Shown: positions 45,612 through 57,682, numbered from the stretch's first letter. The stretch is 64,000 nt of DNA from Siphonodentalium dalli (GCA_032622095.1 CP136067.1:135473990-135537989), one strand, 5' to 3'. The notes: a model not told the origin generated them from the letters alone. Translations and numbers: made by a program.

Positions 45612-46315
45612 ACCATTACTTAAAAATGAAAAATTGTCAAAGAATGTAGAAAAATATTATAAAAATTGTTAAAAAATGTAAGAAAAAATTATAAAATTGT
45701 TAAAGAAAGTAAGAAAAAATGGTAAAAAGTGTTAAAAAAAGTTTTTTTTTAGGCCAATGCATTCTCTTATATATGCGAGGCGACCTATGGTCGACTCGCA
45801 TATATAAGAGAATGCATTGGCACAGGGCATAACTGTAACCATCACAATGTGGTCAATGAACTGGTTCCAATGATATCCATATTTGTATGGTGTTATTGAG
45901 ACAGACCGATGATATTTTAGGCTGTTGAAGCTTTATTTGGGCGTTTTTGGCCGTTTTGTTGGGTAAAGGGTTAAGTACAAGTTCAGGTTAAACTGTTGGA
46001 CCGAAATGGCCACAAATTTTAACTTTATGGGGGATGTCAGGTTGGAAATTCTCAAGTTTGAGAGCTTCAAGTACCGGTACCAGTTGTAAAAGATGAATGT
46101 GCAAAAGGAATTTTGTGAACTTAGTACTGTGGTCTGGTCGTCTTGTTTAAAAAGGGGTAAGGGGTTGGACGTTTGTTAGTGGTGTGCAATTATAAATTTC
46201 AAGATGAAGAGCCCTGCATGCTCATCTGAGAACCTCCAGCTATGTCCGTATTTAGAACTACTTGTCTGGGTTGGGGTGAATTCGGACACTTATATAGAAC
46301 TTGAAATTGAACTCC

Positions 46316-46395
46316 AAACTATACAGAGGAACCAGACTAAAAGCATGTGGATTATAAACTATACAGAGGAACCAGACTAAAAGCATGTGGATTAT
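46316..46395. repeat. Exact tandem duplication, 2 x 40 bp
   Basis: The unit beginning AAACTATACAGAGGAACCAG is repeated without change (46316-46355, 46356-46395), just left of the TTAA element at 46407. Confidence 0.9.
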
Positions 46396-46406
46396 GATTT
46401 TTTTTT

Positions 46407-46806
46407 TAACCCTTTACCCAACAGAAGGGCCCTGTGCCAATGCATTCTCTTATATATGCGAGTCGACCATAGGTCGCCTCGCATATATAAGAGAATGCAT
46501 TGGCTTAACACATTAAAAATTATAAAATTGTTAAAGAATGTAAGAAAAAATGGTAAAAAGTGTTAAAAAAAGATTTTTTTTAGGCCAATTGCATTCTCTT
46601 ATATATGCGAGGCGACCTATGGTCGACTCGCATATATAAGAGAATGCATTGGCACAGGGCATAACTGTAACTATCACAATGTGGTCAAGGAGCCGGTTCC
46701 AATGATATTCATATTTGTATGGTTCTATTGAGACAGACCGAAGATATTTTAGGCTGTTGAAGCTTTATTTGGCCGGTTTTGGCCGTTTTGTTGGGTAAAG
46801 GGTTAA
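46407..46806. mobile_element. TTAA-type (piggyBac-like) MITE, intact 400-bp copy
   Basis: 18-bp perfect ends TTAACCCTTTACCCAACA / TGTTGGGTAAAGGGTTAA. Two 69-bp palindromes (46436-46504, 46584-46653) lie in opposite orientation around an A/T-rich spacer. TTAA sites with CCC/GGG starts are the piggyBac signature. No coding capacity. Confidence 0.9.
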
Positions 46807-47316
46807 GTCAAAATGTTTCACTAATAAAGCATAGGCGATTAGTATAGCTGCCCAGTCGCTATTATAGCTATACTTATATATATAGGTATACCCTGCCACT
46901 GAGATGCACCAACTCGCAATTCTAACAGATCGTACCTTAATTTTTGCTGCGGTTAAAAAAAATTTCAACTGCATGTGGAAAATCATCCGTCTATACCGTC
47001 AGTGTGTGAAGAATTAAGTATGTCATAACCCATGCAGAAGGCCTACATTGAAATTAACAGGAATGCAAATGCAACGGTAACCTAAAATTCAGGACCCATT
47101 TCAGGATGCAGGGATATGCTGACATGGTGATATTCACATGCTTTGGTCAGTTATGTGTGAATAAATGTGTGGAAATTATGCAGTATATTGATAGGAAATA
47201 TTCCGACCTATACACTCTTCACATATGTAGGGCCTACACATATTTCGTTATGACATAAGATTTAATGAAGAGAGCCACCCTATTCCCATGTACTTCATAT
47301 TCACACTGTTGATGGG

Positions 47317-47684
47317 GGTGATTTCGGACACCACCTAAGGGGTAACAAAAACAAATATCACATCATCTCTATTGTGGGTTTAAGAATGATAAAGATTGTA
47401 TACAGTACTGCCCTAAATAATCGACTCCTCAACCACAGCAGAATTATGGGTAATTTTTCAGGATTTAGTCGGAAATATGGCTTGTTGCCATTCATCGGAA
47501 AGCTCTCTAGTGAGAGCTTGCCGATGAATGGCAACAAGCCATATTTCCGACTAAATCCTGAAAAATTACCGATAATTCTGCTGTGGTTAAGGAGTCGATT
47601 ATATAGGACATTACTGTACTTTCTTTAGTTTTATTAGCAGTCGTGGCGGAAGATGCCTTCCCTGGGCTAGTGTCCGAAATCACC
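47317..47684. mobile_element. Inverted-end element (GGTGATTTCGGACAC) hosting an HP-TA MITE
   Basis: GGTGATTTCGGACAC (47317-47331) and GTGTCCGAAATCACC (47670-47684) are exact inverse repeats. The TA-flanked hairpin 47403-47616 lies inside. No target duplication was confirmed. Confidence 0.55.
47403..47616. mobile_element. TA-flanked fold-back MITE (HP-TA), full-length copy
   Basis: TA at 47401-47402 and 47617-47618. Ends CAGTACTGCCCTAAATAATC / GGACATTACTG. The arms also include the inner 'ccattcatcggaaagctctc' pairing missing from the 175-bp copies, so this is the longest copy. Confidence 0.88.
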
Positions 47685-48477
47685 ACAAAGGAATTTGTAG
47701 GGCCCACACAAGGGTGTTTCCAATATGACAAATCAAAAAGGTTGAGTTTTGTTTATATATCTCATTCTAAACCACATAATTGAACATTCATGTTTATCGG
47801 TCATGATTTGGTTTCAATATGTAATTCAATGCTATTATCAGGGCGTATAAAGTTTTGACGTACATTAACAAACCGAGAAGAACTTTCAACTGCATTAAAG
47901 AGCATTCCTGATAATATCTCAAATGTATTCGAGCTCAAACAACATTTAACATGAAGGTCAGGGTTGGTTGATAAGTAAAACACAAGCGGATTTATAAAAG
48001 CATGTGTCATAAGAAAGCTTTATATGTTTGTACCTTTAGTGATTCATACTGTCCGAAGTCACCTCACTGTCCAAAGTCACCCTATTTTATGGTACATGTA
48101 GTTTATACCAAACTATTGGTGTGTTATTCGACCATAGCCAGAAGGGTTATTTCAATATTAGTATATTATTCGGAAAGGGTTAAAGATACAGGCAGCGTTG
48201 GCCGTGGGTATGCTGTTAAAATATTCACCTCCGCCATAAACAGAAAGAATAGTAAAATATAGACAGCTTTTTTTTTATACCAATCAGAAATATGGCATAA
48301 ACAGTATGTTATTGTCAATTGTTTTCCCTTTGTTGTGTAAACAAAAGCAAAAAAACGTTATGTTACCTGACTTTTGTTTAGATCCGGATATGGTAAACAT
48401 AAAGAGCGTTATTTGTTACTGTTTTCCTGATATGGAAATAATAAAGAGCGTTTATATCATTTTTGTGTGGTTAACCA
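47685..48477. other. No gene recognised
   Basis: AT-rich, with a short repeat 'ctgtccgaagtcacctcac' near 48048. No supported frame. Confidence 0.4.
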
Positions 48478-48665
48478 ATATAATTGCGCTGAGTTATGTA
48501 AACAGAAGCACAACTTCTGTAACACGAACAGGCTCTGGACGACAATATACTATTTACGTGCTGATTATGTTTGGAATATGAACAAAACTATATATATTTT
48601 AATATGTCTTCTGTTGATGGCGATTTGAACAAATATGAATATTTCTGCAATGAACACCCGTGCCT
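48478..48665. repeat. Inverted repeat, left arm
   Basis: The inverse complement recurs, with moderate divergence, at 50564-50782 (shared blocks: ttctgttgatggcgatttga, tgtaaacagaagcacaactt). The pairing continues up to the assembly gap. Confidence 0.8.
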
Positions 48666-49527
48666 TTAATACCCATTACTGGTGTTAGCACTACAATTTT
48701 ACATGCATCAATAATTACACTGAAACACAATTCAAATGTGCGCCCAACAACCACAGCGCTGTATCCCCCAATAACACACACCCACTACATTCATTTCTTA
48801 AATTTTCATAGCATTTTGATTTATTCCCATAAAAAAGCTGTGTGTATCAGTGTGTATTCTTATATCTTAAAATTTGGCGAGAATTTGAGATTATAGTCCA
48901 CGCAGCACATTAAGTCAGCCCAATATAAGATTTCCAGGATGCTTACTTAGCAACAATAACGTGATCGATATTAATCATATAACTGGCTTCAGACGCAATT
49001 CAGCTGAACTTTGAAAAGCATGCCCTGACCGCTTTTAGTGATTAGGTCAACAATATTTTACGTTGTGTTTGTGTTACGTTCTGTGTGTTATTCCCATATT
49101 TATCAAGTTCGATTTGATTCGAAATGTTCACAAAGATTCGATAAATTATTGTACCCTCCCACACCGGGAGACTCCTGCGAACTTTTCTGAAATATTATCG
49201 AATAAGTCCTCAAAACTTGGATATATCTCGTTTAACACACACAGAATGGAGATCACGATAACCGCATAACTATGTAGCAATCATTATGGTAAACGCCATT
49301 CGAGACTCCTAGACCCTTGACCTCTTGGTCAGTGTACTCACTGTATTGAGTAAGTTGTAACTGAGCGGATTTAGGTTTCTCACAGTTGTGTCACCACCCG
49401 ATAGTCATCATTCCGTGCAAGATAATCCTTTCAGAAGCATTGTTATTTTGTAACTTTTTCAATAGAATTATTTGTTGCATAATAATATCCTTACTGACCA
49501 TCCCAAAACAGGATGCAAATGACGTCT
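48666..49527. other. No gene recognised
   Basis: Short frames without motifs. No structured repeat was noticed. Confidence 0.4.
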
Positions 49528-49778
49528 TTAACCCTTTGAGTGCCAGGTCCGATTTTTGTATCAACCCATATACCCTGTGCCAATGCATTCTCTTATATAT
49601 GCGAGTCGACCATAGGTCGCCTCGCATATATAAGAGAATGCATTGGCCTAACAATTTTTTTTTTCATTTTTTTTTTCACAATTTTTTACAATTTTAATAT
49701 ATTTTATTATATTCTTTAACAGACTTATTGTGTAGGTTTAGGGCCGATTAGATCGGCCCCTGGCACTCAAAGGGTTAA
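49528..49778. mobile_element. TTAA-type MITE, second family (TTAACCCTTTGAGTGCCAGG)
   Basis: 20-bp perfect ends TTAACCCTTTGAGTGCCAGG / CCTGGCACTCAAAGGGTTAA. It holds one 69-bp palindrome (49579-49647) identical in design to those of the other TTAA family, although the rest of the element is different. Confidence 0.88.
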
Positions 49779-49954
49779 ATGTTACAACACTCACAATCGC
49801 AATGATTATTGAATGATTTCTGACAAGTACCACCAGATATACATCTGGAAATTGAATACTTCCCTTTGAACTGGAGCTCACGTGGAACACATTGGATTAC
49901 TCCACATGCACCGATGTACATTTATGATCGATGCCATGTGATAAACATCACGTT

Positions 49955-50355
49955 TTAACCCTTTACCCAACAAACCGGCCAAAACCGGCCAAATAAAGCT
50001 TCAACAGCCTAACATATCTTCGGTCTGTCTCAATAGAACCATACAAATATGGATATCATTGGAACCGGCTCCTTGACCACATTGTGATAGCTACAGTTAT
50101 GCCCTGTGCCAATGCATTCTCTTATATATGCGAGTCGACCATAGGTTGCCTCGCATATATAAGAGAATGCATTGGCCTAAAAAAAATCTTTTTTTTAACA
50201 CTTTTTACCATTTTTTCTTACATTCTTTAACAATTTTATAATTTTTAATGTGTTAAGCCAATGCATTCTCTTATATATGCGAGGCGACCTATGGTCGACT
50301 CGCATATATAAGATAATGCATTGGCACAGGGCCCTTCTGTTGGGTAAAGGGTTAA
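49955..50355. mobile_element. TTAA-type MITE, first family, inverted copy
   Basis: TTAA at 49955-49958 and 50352-50355. It aligns in inverse orientation with 46407-46806 over its whole length, with palindromes at 50108-50176 and 50257-50325. Confidence 0.9.
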
Positions 50356-50563
50356 TTTTTAAAAATTATTTTCTTTTTAGTTTTCACAGGACAAATGTAC
50401 CTCCATCTAGTCTGATTTCATTTATCAATTTAATTCTCCAGTATAATCAGCCAAAATATTACTGTGTAGGGCCATGATGAATTGTTCGTCATGTTTTCTA
50501 TATAATCGCTATGACGAAAACATCGTGATTCGCAGGAGCCTATACCGGTGGTCAACCTTGTTA

Positions 50564-50782
50564 AAGGCATGGGTGGCGTTCAGTGCGGAAATATTCATAT
50601 GTGTTCAAATCGCCATCAACAGAAGGAATATTAAAATATATATAGTTTTGCTTATATGCCAATCATAATCAGTGCATAAATAGTATATTGTCGTCAAGAC
50701 GTACGATTGTGTACGTAAACAAGAACCTGCTCTTGTTACAGAAGTTTTGCTTCTGTTTACATAACACAGCGCAATTCTATTG
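50564..50782. repeat. Inverted repeat, right arm, ending at the gap
   Basis: Pairs with 48478-48665. Its last bases 'cagcgcaattctattg' correspond to 'aatataattgcgctg' in the left arm, where sequence continues 'ggttaaccac', so homologous DNA is probably hidden in the N block. Confidence 0.8.
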
Positions 50783-50882
50783 NNNNNNNNNNNNNNNNNN
50801 NNNNNNNNNNNNNNNNNNNNNNNNNNNNNNNNNNNNNNNNNNNNNNNNNNNNNNNNNNNNNNNNNNNNNNNNNNNNNNNNNN
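50783..50882. other. Assembly gap, exactly 100 N
   Basis: A round 100-N run usually marks a scaffold join of unknown length. Frames crossing it are meaningless. Confidence 0.97.
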
Positions 50883-50959
50883 GCGAGTGGCTATATGACC
50901 ATGGATGATGTGCATATGCGCACATGGATTGACTATACTGACATGGCTGGGGTGTATTA

Positions 50960-51760
50960 GTATATATTGAGTGGCTATTCGGCTATGGTGTGACAAATAG
51001 GGATACAGTGAGTGACATGGCCAATGGCGAGGTGAATATGTATACCATACACATTACCCGTAGCCAAAAAACCACTCACTATTTATCCACACACCCCATC
51101 CGTGATCATACAGAAACACATGTACATCCCACCCATGACCATGTAGCTATATCCATACACCACATCAATGTCCACACAGGCACACTGGGTGCACCCGTAC
51201 AGTATACACACAACCATACCCCGCTGGACAAAACAAGTGTCCACTTAACCATGGTGCGGTTAGCGTTGCCACCGCGGCCGAAATGCAACAACACTGCGGC
51301 TCCACCGGCTAACTACAGTTGGGCCGCAGTGTACTTGCCACTCGGTCATGGTGTAGTTGCTGCGGTGTACGTTCATTAAACTGAAAAAAGATGATACAAA
51401 CCAGAAATCTAACCACGGTGCACATGCCATTCGGCCGCGTTGTAGTTGCCTTTCGGCCATGGCGTACTTGTCGTTCGGCCGCAGTGTACTTGCTTTCGGT
51501 CGCAGTTACAAACGCTGACACCGCGGCCGAACGGCAAATACACCGCGGTGCCAATGGACACTTGTTTTGTCGAGCGGGGTACACCATACGTCAACTCCAT
51601 TCATACCGATTCACCACACACCTGACCATGACCTCTCCCTGTATACATATACATCTAACTATGGACAACACACTCATAGTATACATATTCACATCATTCA
51701 TGACACACACCAACTCCCATGTATACCTATTCACCTCACCTATGATCATAGAGTAGCTAC
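50960..51760. repeat. Minisatellite region with CpG-rich inverted core
   Basis: The outer parts (51040-51220, 51600-51760) are degenerate ~35-40-bp repeats of 'catgtatacatattcacctcacc/catgaccacaca'. The core (51230-51590) is rich in 'ggccgcagtgtacttgcc' units. Core edges 'ccgctggacaaaacaagtgtcca' (51221) and 'ggacacttgttttgtcgagcgg' (51558) are inverse copies. Frames on both strands follow the repeat and are not convincing genes. Confidence 0.7.
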
Positions 51761-52487
51761 CTGGCTACCATCTTGGCATCCATCCTGTATCCAGTTGATA
51801 TTTGTTTATCATAATGGACCAGAAGAGTCACATATTATGGTTCATCTCAGTTCCGTCTCAAAGTTCTGCCCATTTCCTTCCAATAATATGGTCAGAATCA
51901 CAAAAGAAGTTCTCTGCAAAATTCCATAATTTAAAATGAATTTGTCATGCCCTATACGGAACTGGCACAGCCATAATTGTCAGTTAATTAACTAACACAT
52001 ATAATAACCAAATGGGTCACAATTTGCTACATTTTCGGATAACGCAAAGAATAATTATATATATATGTTATATGTAAAAAAAATAAATTGTTACCAATTT
52101 GAGCAATTTGGTCTATAAACACCGTAGTGTGACACATTTAAGATAGACCAATACAATACACACCTTTCAATTCAAAGATAGTTACAATATTACTAGAAAA
52201 AATTGTCCAAACCCGAAACGTTATTTTTTGCCGATATTTATGTCAAGTTTTTGTGAGAAAAGTCCAATATTTTTGGTGATGACAACAGTAACAATTAACC
52301 ATGGTGCAGCAGACATATTAGTATTCAAAGTATAGAAGGCATAATAGCCAATTTTGTACACCAACCACAACTTGTAAGCGATTGCAGGACACCCTAGGGC
52401 AATATTCACCATTTTCCATATTTTGAGCCAAAGTAAGAATTTTGGTTTCACTTAGTTGGAATATTCATAGGGAATAGTATGCCTCAC
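51761..52487. other. No gene recognised
   Basis: AT-rich, with no repeat structure or coding signal that I can support. Confidence 0.4.
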
Positions 52488-53139
52488 TTAAAGGGGTACT
52501 GTACACTAAGATAGGCGATTTTTTTATTTACTCCCATTGAAATAACTTTCAAGTTAGATTGTGTTCGTGCTATATGAGTTTCGTATAAACCTAATTTAGC
52601 GAAGAAAATATTGATCTTTGAAACAAAAATATTACGATTTCAAACTACGCGCCATGTTTTTGACCTTCACCGGAGAAGACGCAGGTTGCAGGAAGAACCG
52701 GAAGTTCATTGCTCACAGCTTCGATTGATGCATTCAATCTCTTCCATCGAACAATCTCACTCCCTATAAAATACTTGACGCTTTATGACTCTTGTTTCTT
52801 TGTCCCTTTTCCCCGAATCGGTTATAACGGGCCTTCTTTTGCAGGTAACATGTTTTGTTTGCAACTCAATAATGTTCGCGAATGGCCGTCGATAAAAGAC
52901 ACGCAACATATGCGATTTCAAGAACGGTAACTCGTAATGCCATAATTCTCCATTTTATGACTCCAGCCATAAATGAATTTATATTAAATAATTCAATTTT
53001 ACTTTTACGATAGCCTGTTAACCGGAACGTTTTCAGTAGACATCGTCGACTCAAATTAGTTATTTTATAATATAATATTCATATTAGATCGCTATTGTCA
53101 CTGGGAATTTATTGAAATTGGGGTACAGTACCCCTTTAA
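52488..53139. mobile_element. TTAA-type element, third family (AGGGGTACTGTAC ends)
   Basis: TTAA at 52488-52491 and 53136-53139, with 13-bp perfect ends AGGGGTACTGTAC / GTACAGTACCCCT. 644 bp between the TTAA sites. A 73-codon frame (52709-52930, +) has no recognised motif. Confidence 0.85.
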
Positions 53140-53690
53140 TTGCAACCTTCTGTTCATTTCTTTTTGAAATATGACTAGAATCCCAGTTGTGATTTTTTGT
53201 GAAATTTTATACCGCGTTCTGTAAAATCGAGTTTTTGAGGGATCACAAGTGGATAGGACCCCAATAATTGCTCCAATGGTCAGTTAATATACAAAATACA
53301 GTCATATTACTCAACCAGTTCCAAACAGCAAGAACCGATCTAGAAGATATTTGTGAAAAAATGCCATATTTTCAACTTCCGGCGGCCATCTTGGATGGTG
53401 AGTTTCAATTTTGGCCCAAAATAGTGTCATGTCTTAGCTTCATGAAAATATATATATTTTACTAGATTAGTCATGTGAATTTGCAACAAATTCCAAGTAA
53501 CTGGTTTTACGTCTGGGAAAAAATGGGGGGGGGGGTATACTTTTTAGGGCGCTAAAAAAAACAAGACAGTCAATGACTGTAGGGTCGCTCACCAGACTGC
53601 AAAGACTGGGACTCTGGAGACCACAACAGTCAGAACTTTTCATAATCACTTTAAAAGAAGTAGATATCTCAAGAGTTAAATCTAAAACAA
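53140..53690. other. No gene recognised
   Basis: Contains 'cttccggcggccatcttgga', typical of CpG-rich transposon or promoter fragments, at about 53380-53396. It also holds a G run at 53526-53536. Nothing else is supported. Confidence 0.4.
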
Positions 53691-53699
53691 AAAATTTGG

Positions 53700-54200
53700 A
53701 GTTATGTCCCTGGCCCCGCCCACATTTGACCCAGTGACCTGATTTGAACAAATCTGAACCCCAGGATCCTTCATACCAAATATGAACCCATATAGCCTGA
53801 TGGTATTTGAGAAGAAGTCACTTTAAGAATACTATGGAGGGAAAGAGTTATGGCCCTGGCTTCGCAACTATTTCAAGTGAACTCATCTGAATGTGATTCA
53901 CCTAGGGAACATCCACACCAAATATGAAACAATTCGGTCTTATTGTTCTGAAGATGTTTAAAAGAATTACTATGGTGGGAAAGAGTTATGGCCCTGGCTT
54001 CGCAACTATTTGACCCAGTGACCGCATTTGAACAAATCTGAATGAGAATCACCTAGGGAACATCCACACCAAATATGAACCCATTTGGTCTTATGGTTCC
54101 AGAGAAGAAGATGTTCAAATAATTGTTGTCGGACGGATGGACGGACAGACTATGGACGGACGAGGAGTGATGACTATAGCTCCACCGGAGCACAGGTAGG
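53700..54200. repeat. Interspersed repeat ('tttgacccagtgacctcatttgaacaaatctgaa')
   Basis: Three ~130-bp sub-units ('gagttatggccctggcttcgcaactatttgaccc...ccacaccaaatatgaacc'), ending in a GGAC microsatellite and 'tgatgactatagctccaccgg'. Related copies lie at 54240-54640 and 56690-57225, and inverted at 37655-38000. Confidence 0.75.
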
Positions 54201-54639
54201 GTGGCTGGTTGATAATTAAATCTCTTATCTCCGCCCCTATTTGAACAAACGTGAATACCAATCTATGAGATCCATTCATTTGGTAATTTCAGACATTAGA
54301 TTTTAAGAGTTGAACTGAACTGATTTTCCTAAAATGACCCCAAATCTGAAAAAAATCTAAACACCAGTCATCGAAGGACCCTCCATACCAAACATAATCT
54401 AAATAGTCCAGATGGTTCCTGAGAAGAAATTGTTTTAAGAATTACTATGGAAGGAAAGAGTTATGGCCCCGACTTCTCACCTATTTGACCTGATGAACTC
54501 ATTTGAACAAATCTGAATGCGAGTCACCTGGGGGACATCCACACCTTAATATATAAACCCATTTGGTCTTTAATATGTATCTGGAGAAGAAAACAATTGA
54601 TGGACGGATAGAGACATGACAGATGGGTGGATGGGAGAA

Positions 54640-55720
54640 CAGTCTGACAGAGACTGACAAATTCAATCCAATATACCCCCCCCCCCCCCCCCCCCCAAGT
54701 TTTCTTTGCAAAATCAGGGTATGAGTTCCAACTGGATACTGGTGGTTAAGAAAATAATATTCGAACAGACAAGCCTGAACATAGTGTCTGACATTTGCAG
54801 AATGAGGTCCCCAAAGGGTGAATTTAATGACAATCCTGCAATGCGGGCTAGCATCACCAAATTTACCCTCTGTCCCTCATTCTGTGTAGGCCTCAACTTC
54901 TATGGGAGACATAGCATTAGATTGAATTTCTCCAGTTAAAGTTGGTGATGTGCACCTCAATTATGCATTTTATATTCACAAATTAGGGGATATAGAAACT
55001 AAACAGAAGGGCTAAAGTAAGTAAAAATGTCAATTTAAGTGCCTATATACTTCCCAGAAGATGAGGCCTAAGCAGAATGAGGACCCTGGCTAGTGTATTT
55101 GGTGATGCTAGACTGTTGTGCAGGGTAGCATAACTAAATTCACCCTCTGGGGACCTCATTCTGCAAATGCCAGATAGAAGACAAATTTAATCCAATATAT
55201 ACCCCCCCCCCCCCCCCCCCCCCATTTTTCTTTGAATATTAGTCGTATGATTTCATCTGGATAAGTGGTGATTAAAACAATAATATGAAATGGCCAAACC
55301 TGAATTTAGTATGTCTGACATTTGCAGAATTAGGTCCCAAAAATGTGGATTTAATGACAATAATCTGTAAGGCAGGCTAGCATCAACAAATTCATCCTCA
55401 ATCTGATTAGGCCTCAATTGCCAATAAAACCAAGGAACAGATTGAAGTCATACAGTTGAAGTTGGTGATACACACCCATTGAGCACCTCAATTATGCATT
55501 TTATCTTCTGCAAATTAGGGAGACATTGAAAAAAGTGACTAAATCAAACTGTCAATTTGATACTTAGGATACTTCCCAGAAGATGAGGACTAAGCAGAAT
55601 TAGGTCCCTGTCGGGTGTATTTGGTGATGCTAGCATGATGTATGGGGTAGCAACACTAAATTCACCATCTGGGGACCTCACTATGTAAATGTCAGACACA
55701 CTATTTCCAGACTTGAAGAA
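54640..55720. repeat. Interspersed repeat R1, two tandem copies
   Basis: Each copy starts after a poly-C run (54676-54696, 21 C; 55202-55223, 22 C). It then reads 'ttttctttg..aatcagggtatgattt', 'tgtctgacatttgcagaatgaggtcc', 'gttggtgatgtgcacc' and 'gcattttatcttctgcaaattagggga'. Related pieces lie at 1-60, 39700-41010, 56080-56225 and 57965-58200. Confidence 0.7.
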
Positions 55721-56689
55721 ATCAAAGCCATTCACAGTATCATTGAATGTCAGTCATCACCAAAAAATGGAAGCACCAGTTTGTTGTTAAATTGCTACAG
55801 ATATGTTTAGATTAGAATAATACATGTCATCTGGCCAGTTTATGTAATTAATGACCTGTACCTTTACAGATATATATGCCTCTGTGGTGAGAAGAGGTAT
55901 TAAATTGAGAGGTGATATTGCTTGGAAGGGATGTTGGTTGATGGCATGGTTGGGCCTGTGCCATGTGGGTGGGGGGAGGGTGGAATGTTTCCATAATTTC
56001 ATTAAAGAGTAAAGTTTCATAACTCTGCAGATGTTATATATAATGGTGTCACTTTTTTTTCAAATTTTAAAACATGTTAAAAAAAAAGATGAGGCCTAAG
56101 CAGAATAATGTAATTGAGGGTGTATTTGGTGATGCTAGCCTGCTGTATGGGGTAGCAACACTAAATTCACCATCTGGGGACTTCATTCTGCAAATGTCAG
56201 ACACACTATGTCCAGGCTTGGAGAAATGAACAATGGACTATTCCTTGTAGACTCTGGTAGAATAGTTGTTTAGCTAATGTCATGTCTTGTAATGATTATG
56301 ATAGATGGTAAACTGGTCTGAAGCAAGCAATCTTCAGCAAGAGTATCAGGTGACCACACTATGATAAATTGGCTTTTTCAATAATACAGGCTTCAGTGTT
56401 CTCTTAAAAATAATAGTGCATAGCAAAGAGGTGTGAATTATAAAGGGCCATAACTCTGTTAAAATATATCGGATCAAACCCATATTTTAACTTGATCTAC
56501 TTGATCTGTATATAAGTGTCAAAAATTCATATACCAAATTTGGATGAATTATATATCAAAACAAGAGTGGAAGGGGTTAAATAAACAATACCAAAATCCA
56601 TACAGATGAAGAACATGCTAAGAAAAATCTAGGTAAGAAATATGAGGCTGTGATGTGTCCTAAACAAAAATTAAAGGTCAAAATGCAAA
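55721..56689. repeat. R1 fragment and decayed 'cataactctg' repeat
   Basis: 56080-56225 is an R1 piece. 56445-56560 is a 'gggccataactctgttaaaatatatcggatcaaaccc' fragment. The rest has no supported feature. Confidence 0.5.
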
Positions 56690-57225
56690 AATTAAATTTT
56701 TTGTTTTTAAAGTTATGTCCCTGGCTCTGCCCCTATTTGACCCAGTGACCCCATTTGAACAAATCTGAACCCCAGTCACCCAAGGTATCTCTGTACCAAA
56801 TATAAGCTAAATCGGCCAAATATTTTTTTAGAAGAAGTCATTGTAAGAATTACTATGAGTTATGGCCCTGGTTTCTCAACTAATTGACAGGGTGACCTCA
56901 TTTGAACAAATCTGAACACCAGTGACCCAAGGACCCTCCATACCAAATATTAGCTAAATCGGCCCAATGGTTCTTAACAAGAAGTCGTAAGAATTACTAT
57001 GAAGGAATAGAGTTATGGCCCTGGCTTCGCAACTATTTGACCCAGTGACCTCATTTGAACAAATCTGAATGAGAGTCACCTAGGGAACATCCACACCAAA
57101 TATGAACCAATTCGGTATGATGGTTTCAGAGGAGATGTTTTTAAAAAAGTTGACGGACGGCCAGACGGACGCACGAGGAGTGATGACTATAGCTCCACCT
57201 GAGACTTCGTCTAAGGTGAGCTAAA
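56690..57225. repeat. Interspersed repeat, same family as 53700-54200
   Basis: Three units of 'gtgacctcatttgaacaaatctga...ccaaatat', ending in the GGAC tail and 'tgatgactatagctccacctgagacttcgtct'. Confidence 0.75.
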
Positions 57226-57682
57226 AATTGCTCAAGGCTGACAGATGGCCAGCCGATAAAATCTTGATGTCGGATACCTGAATTTACAAAATCCGCAGAG
57301 AAAAAAACTTTCTACGCCAAAACACGCATCCGTGACCTGGCGGCCGGACTTATTTGTGTTGTATACGTTAATGCACCCAATTGAGATTTTATTTTCAAAG
57401 AAATGCAAGTCCCAGCTCATACCTTATATGGAATGGAAGCATAGGCATTAGGCCAAAAAAAAAAAACGTCTTTGTTTCCGATACCCTGGCTGGCTGAGAT
57501 TTTCTTGCCAGCCTCAATTTTTTTTTAATTTTCTCCAGAAAGCTAGTCTATATTGTTACCTGTTAGAGTGTCAATGTGATTATTTATCGTTTTCCCCCCC
57601 AATCCCACCAAAAGCATAAATAACCAGGTTATTAAGCTCAACATTGGTAGAGATCTTACTGCAGAGTGAATGAACAAGGGAC

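Larger units (their letters stand above)
44215..45974. mobile_element. TTAA-type (piggyBac-like) MITE, interrupted copy
   Basis: TTAA at both ends. Termini CCCTTTACCCAACA and TGTTGGGTAAAGGG are perfect inverse repeats. It carries 69-bp palindromes at 44245-44313 and 45753-45821. It equals the 400-bp element at 46407-46806 plus a ~1.3-kb insertion at 44325-45611. Confidence 0.85.

Noticed and set aside
50605-50996. Frames crossing the N block
   Set aside because: The residues are undefined, and the frames are artefacts of translating N.
51391-51929. 121- and 120-codon frames near 51.5 kb
   Set aside because: Composed of translated minisatellite units (His/Thr-rich), with open frames on the opposite strand too.
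53380-53400. 'cggcggccatcttgga' as the start codon region of RPL12 exon 1
   Set aside because: The minus-strand reading (ATGGCCGCCGGAAGTTG) does not encode the RPL12 N terminus and is a common transposon or promoter motif.
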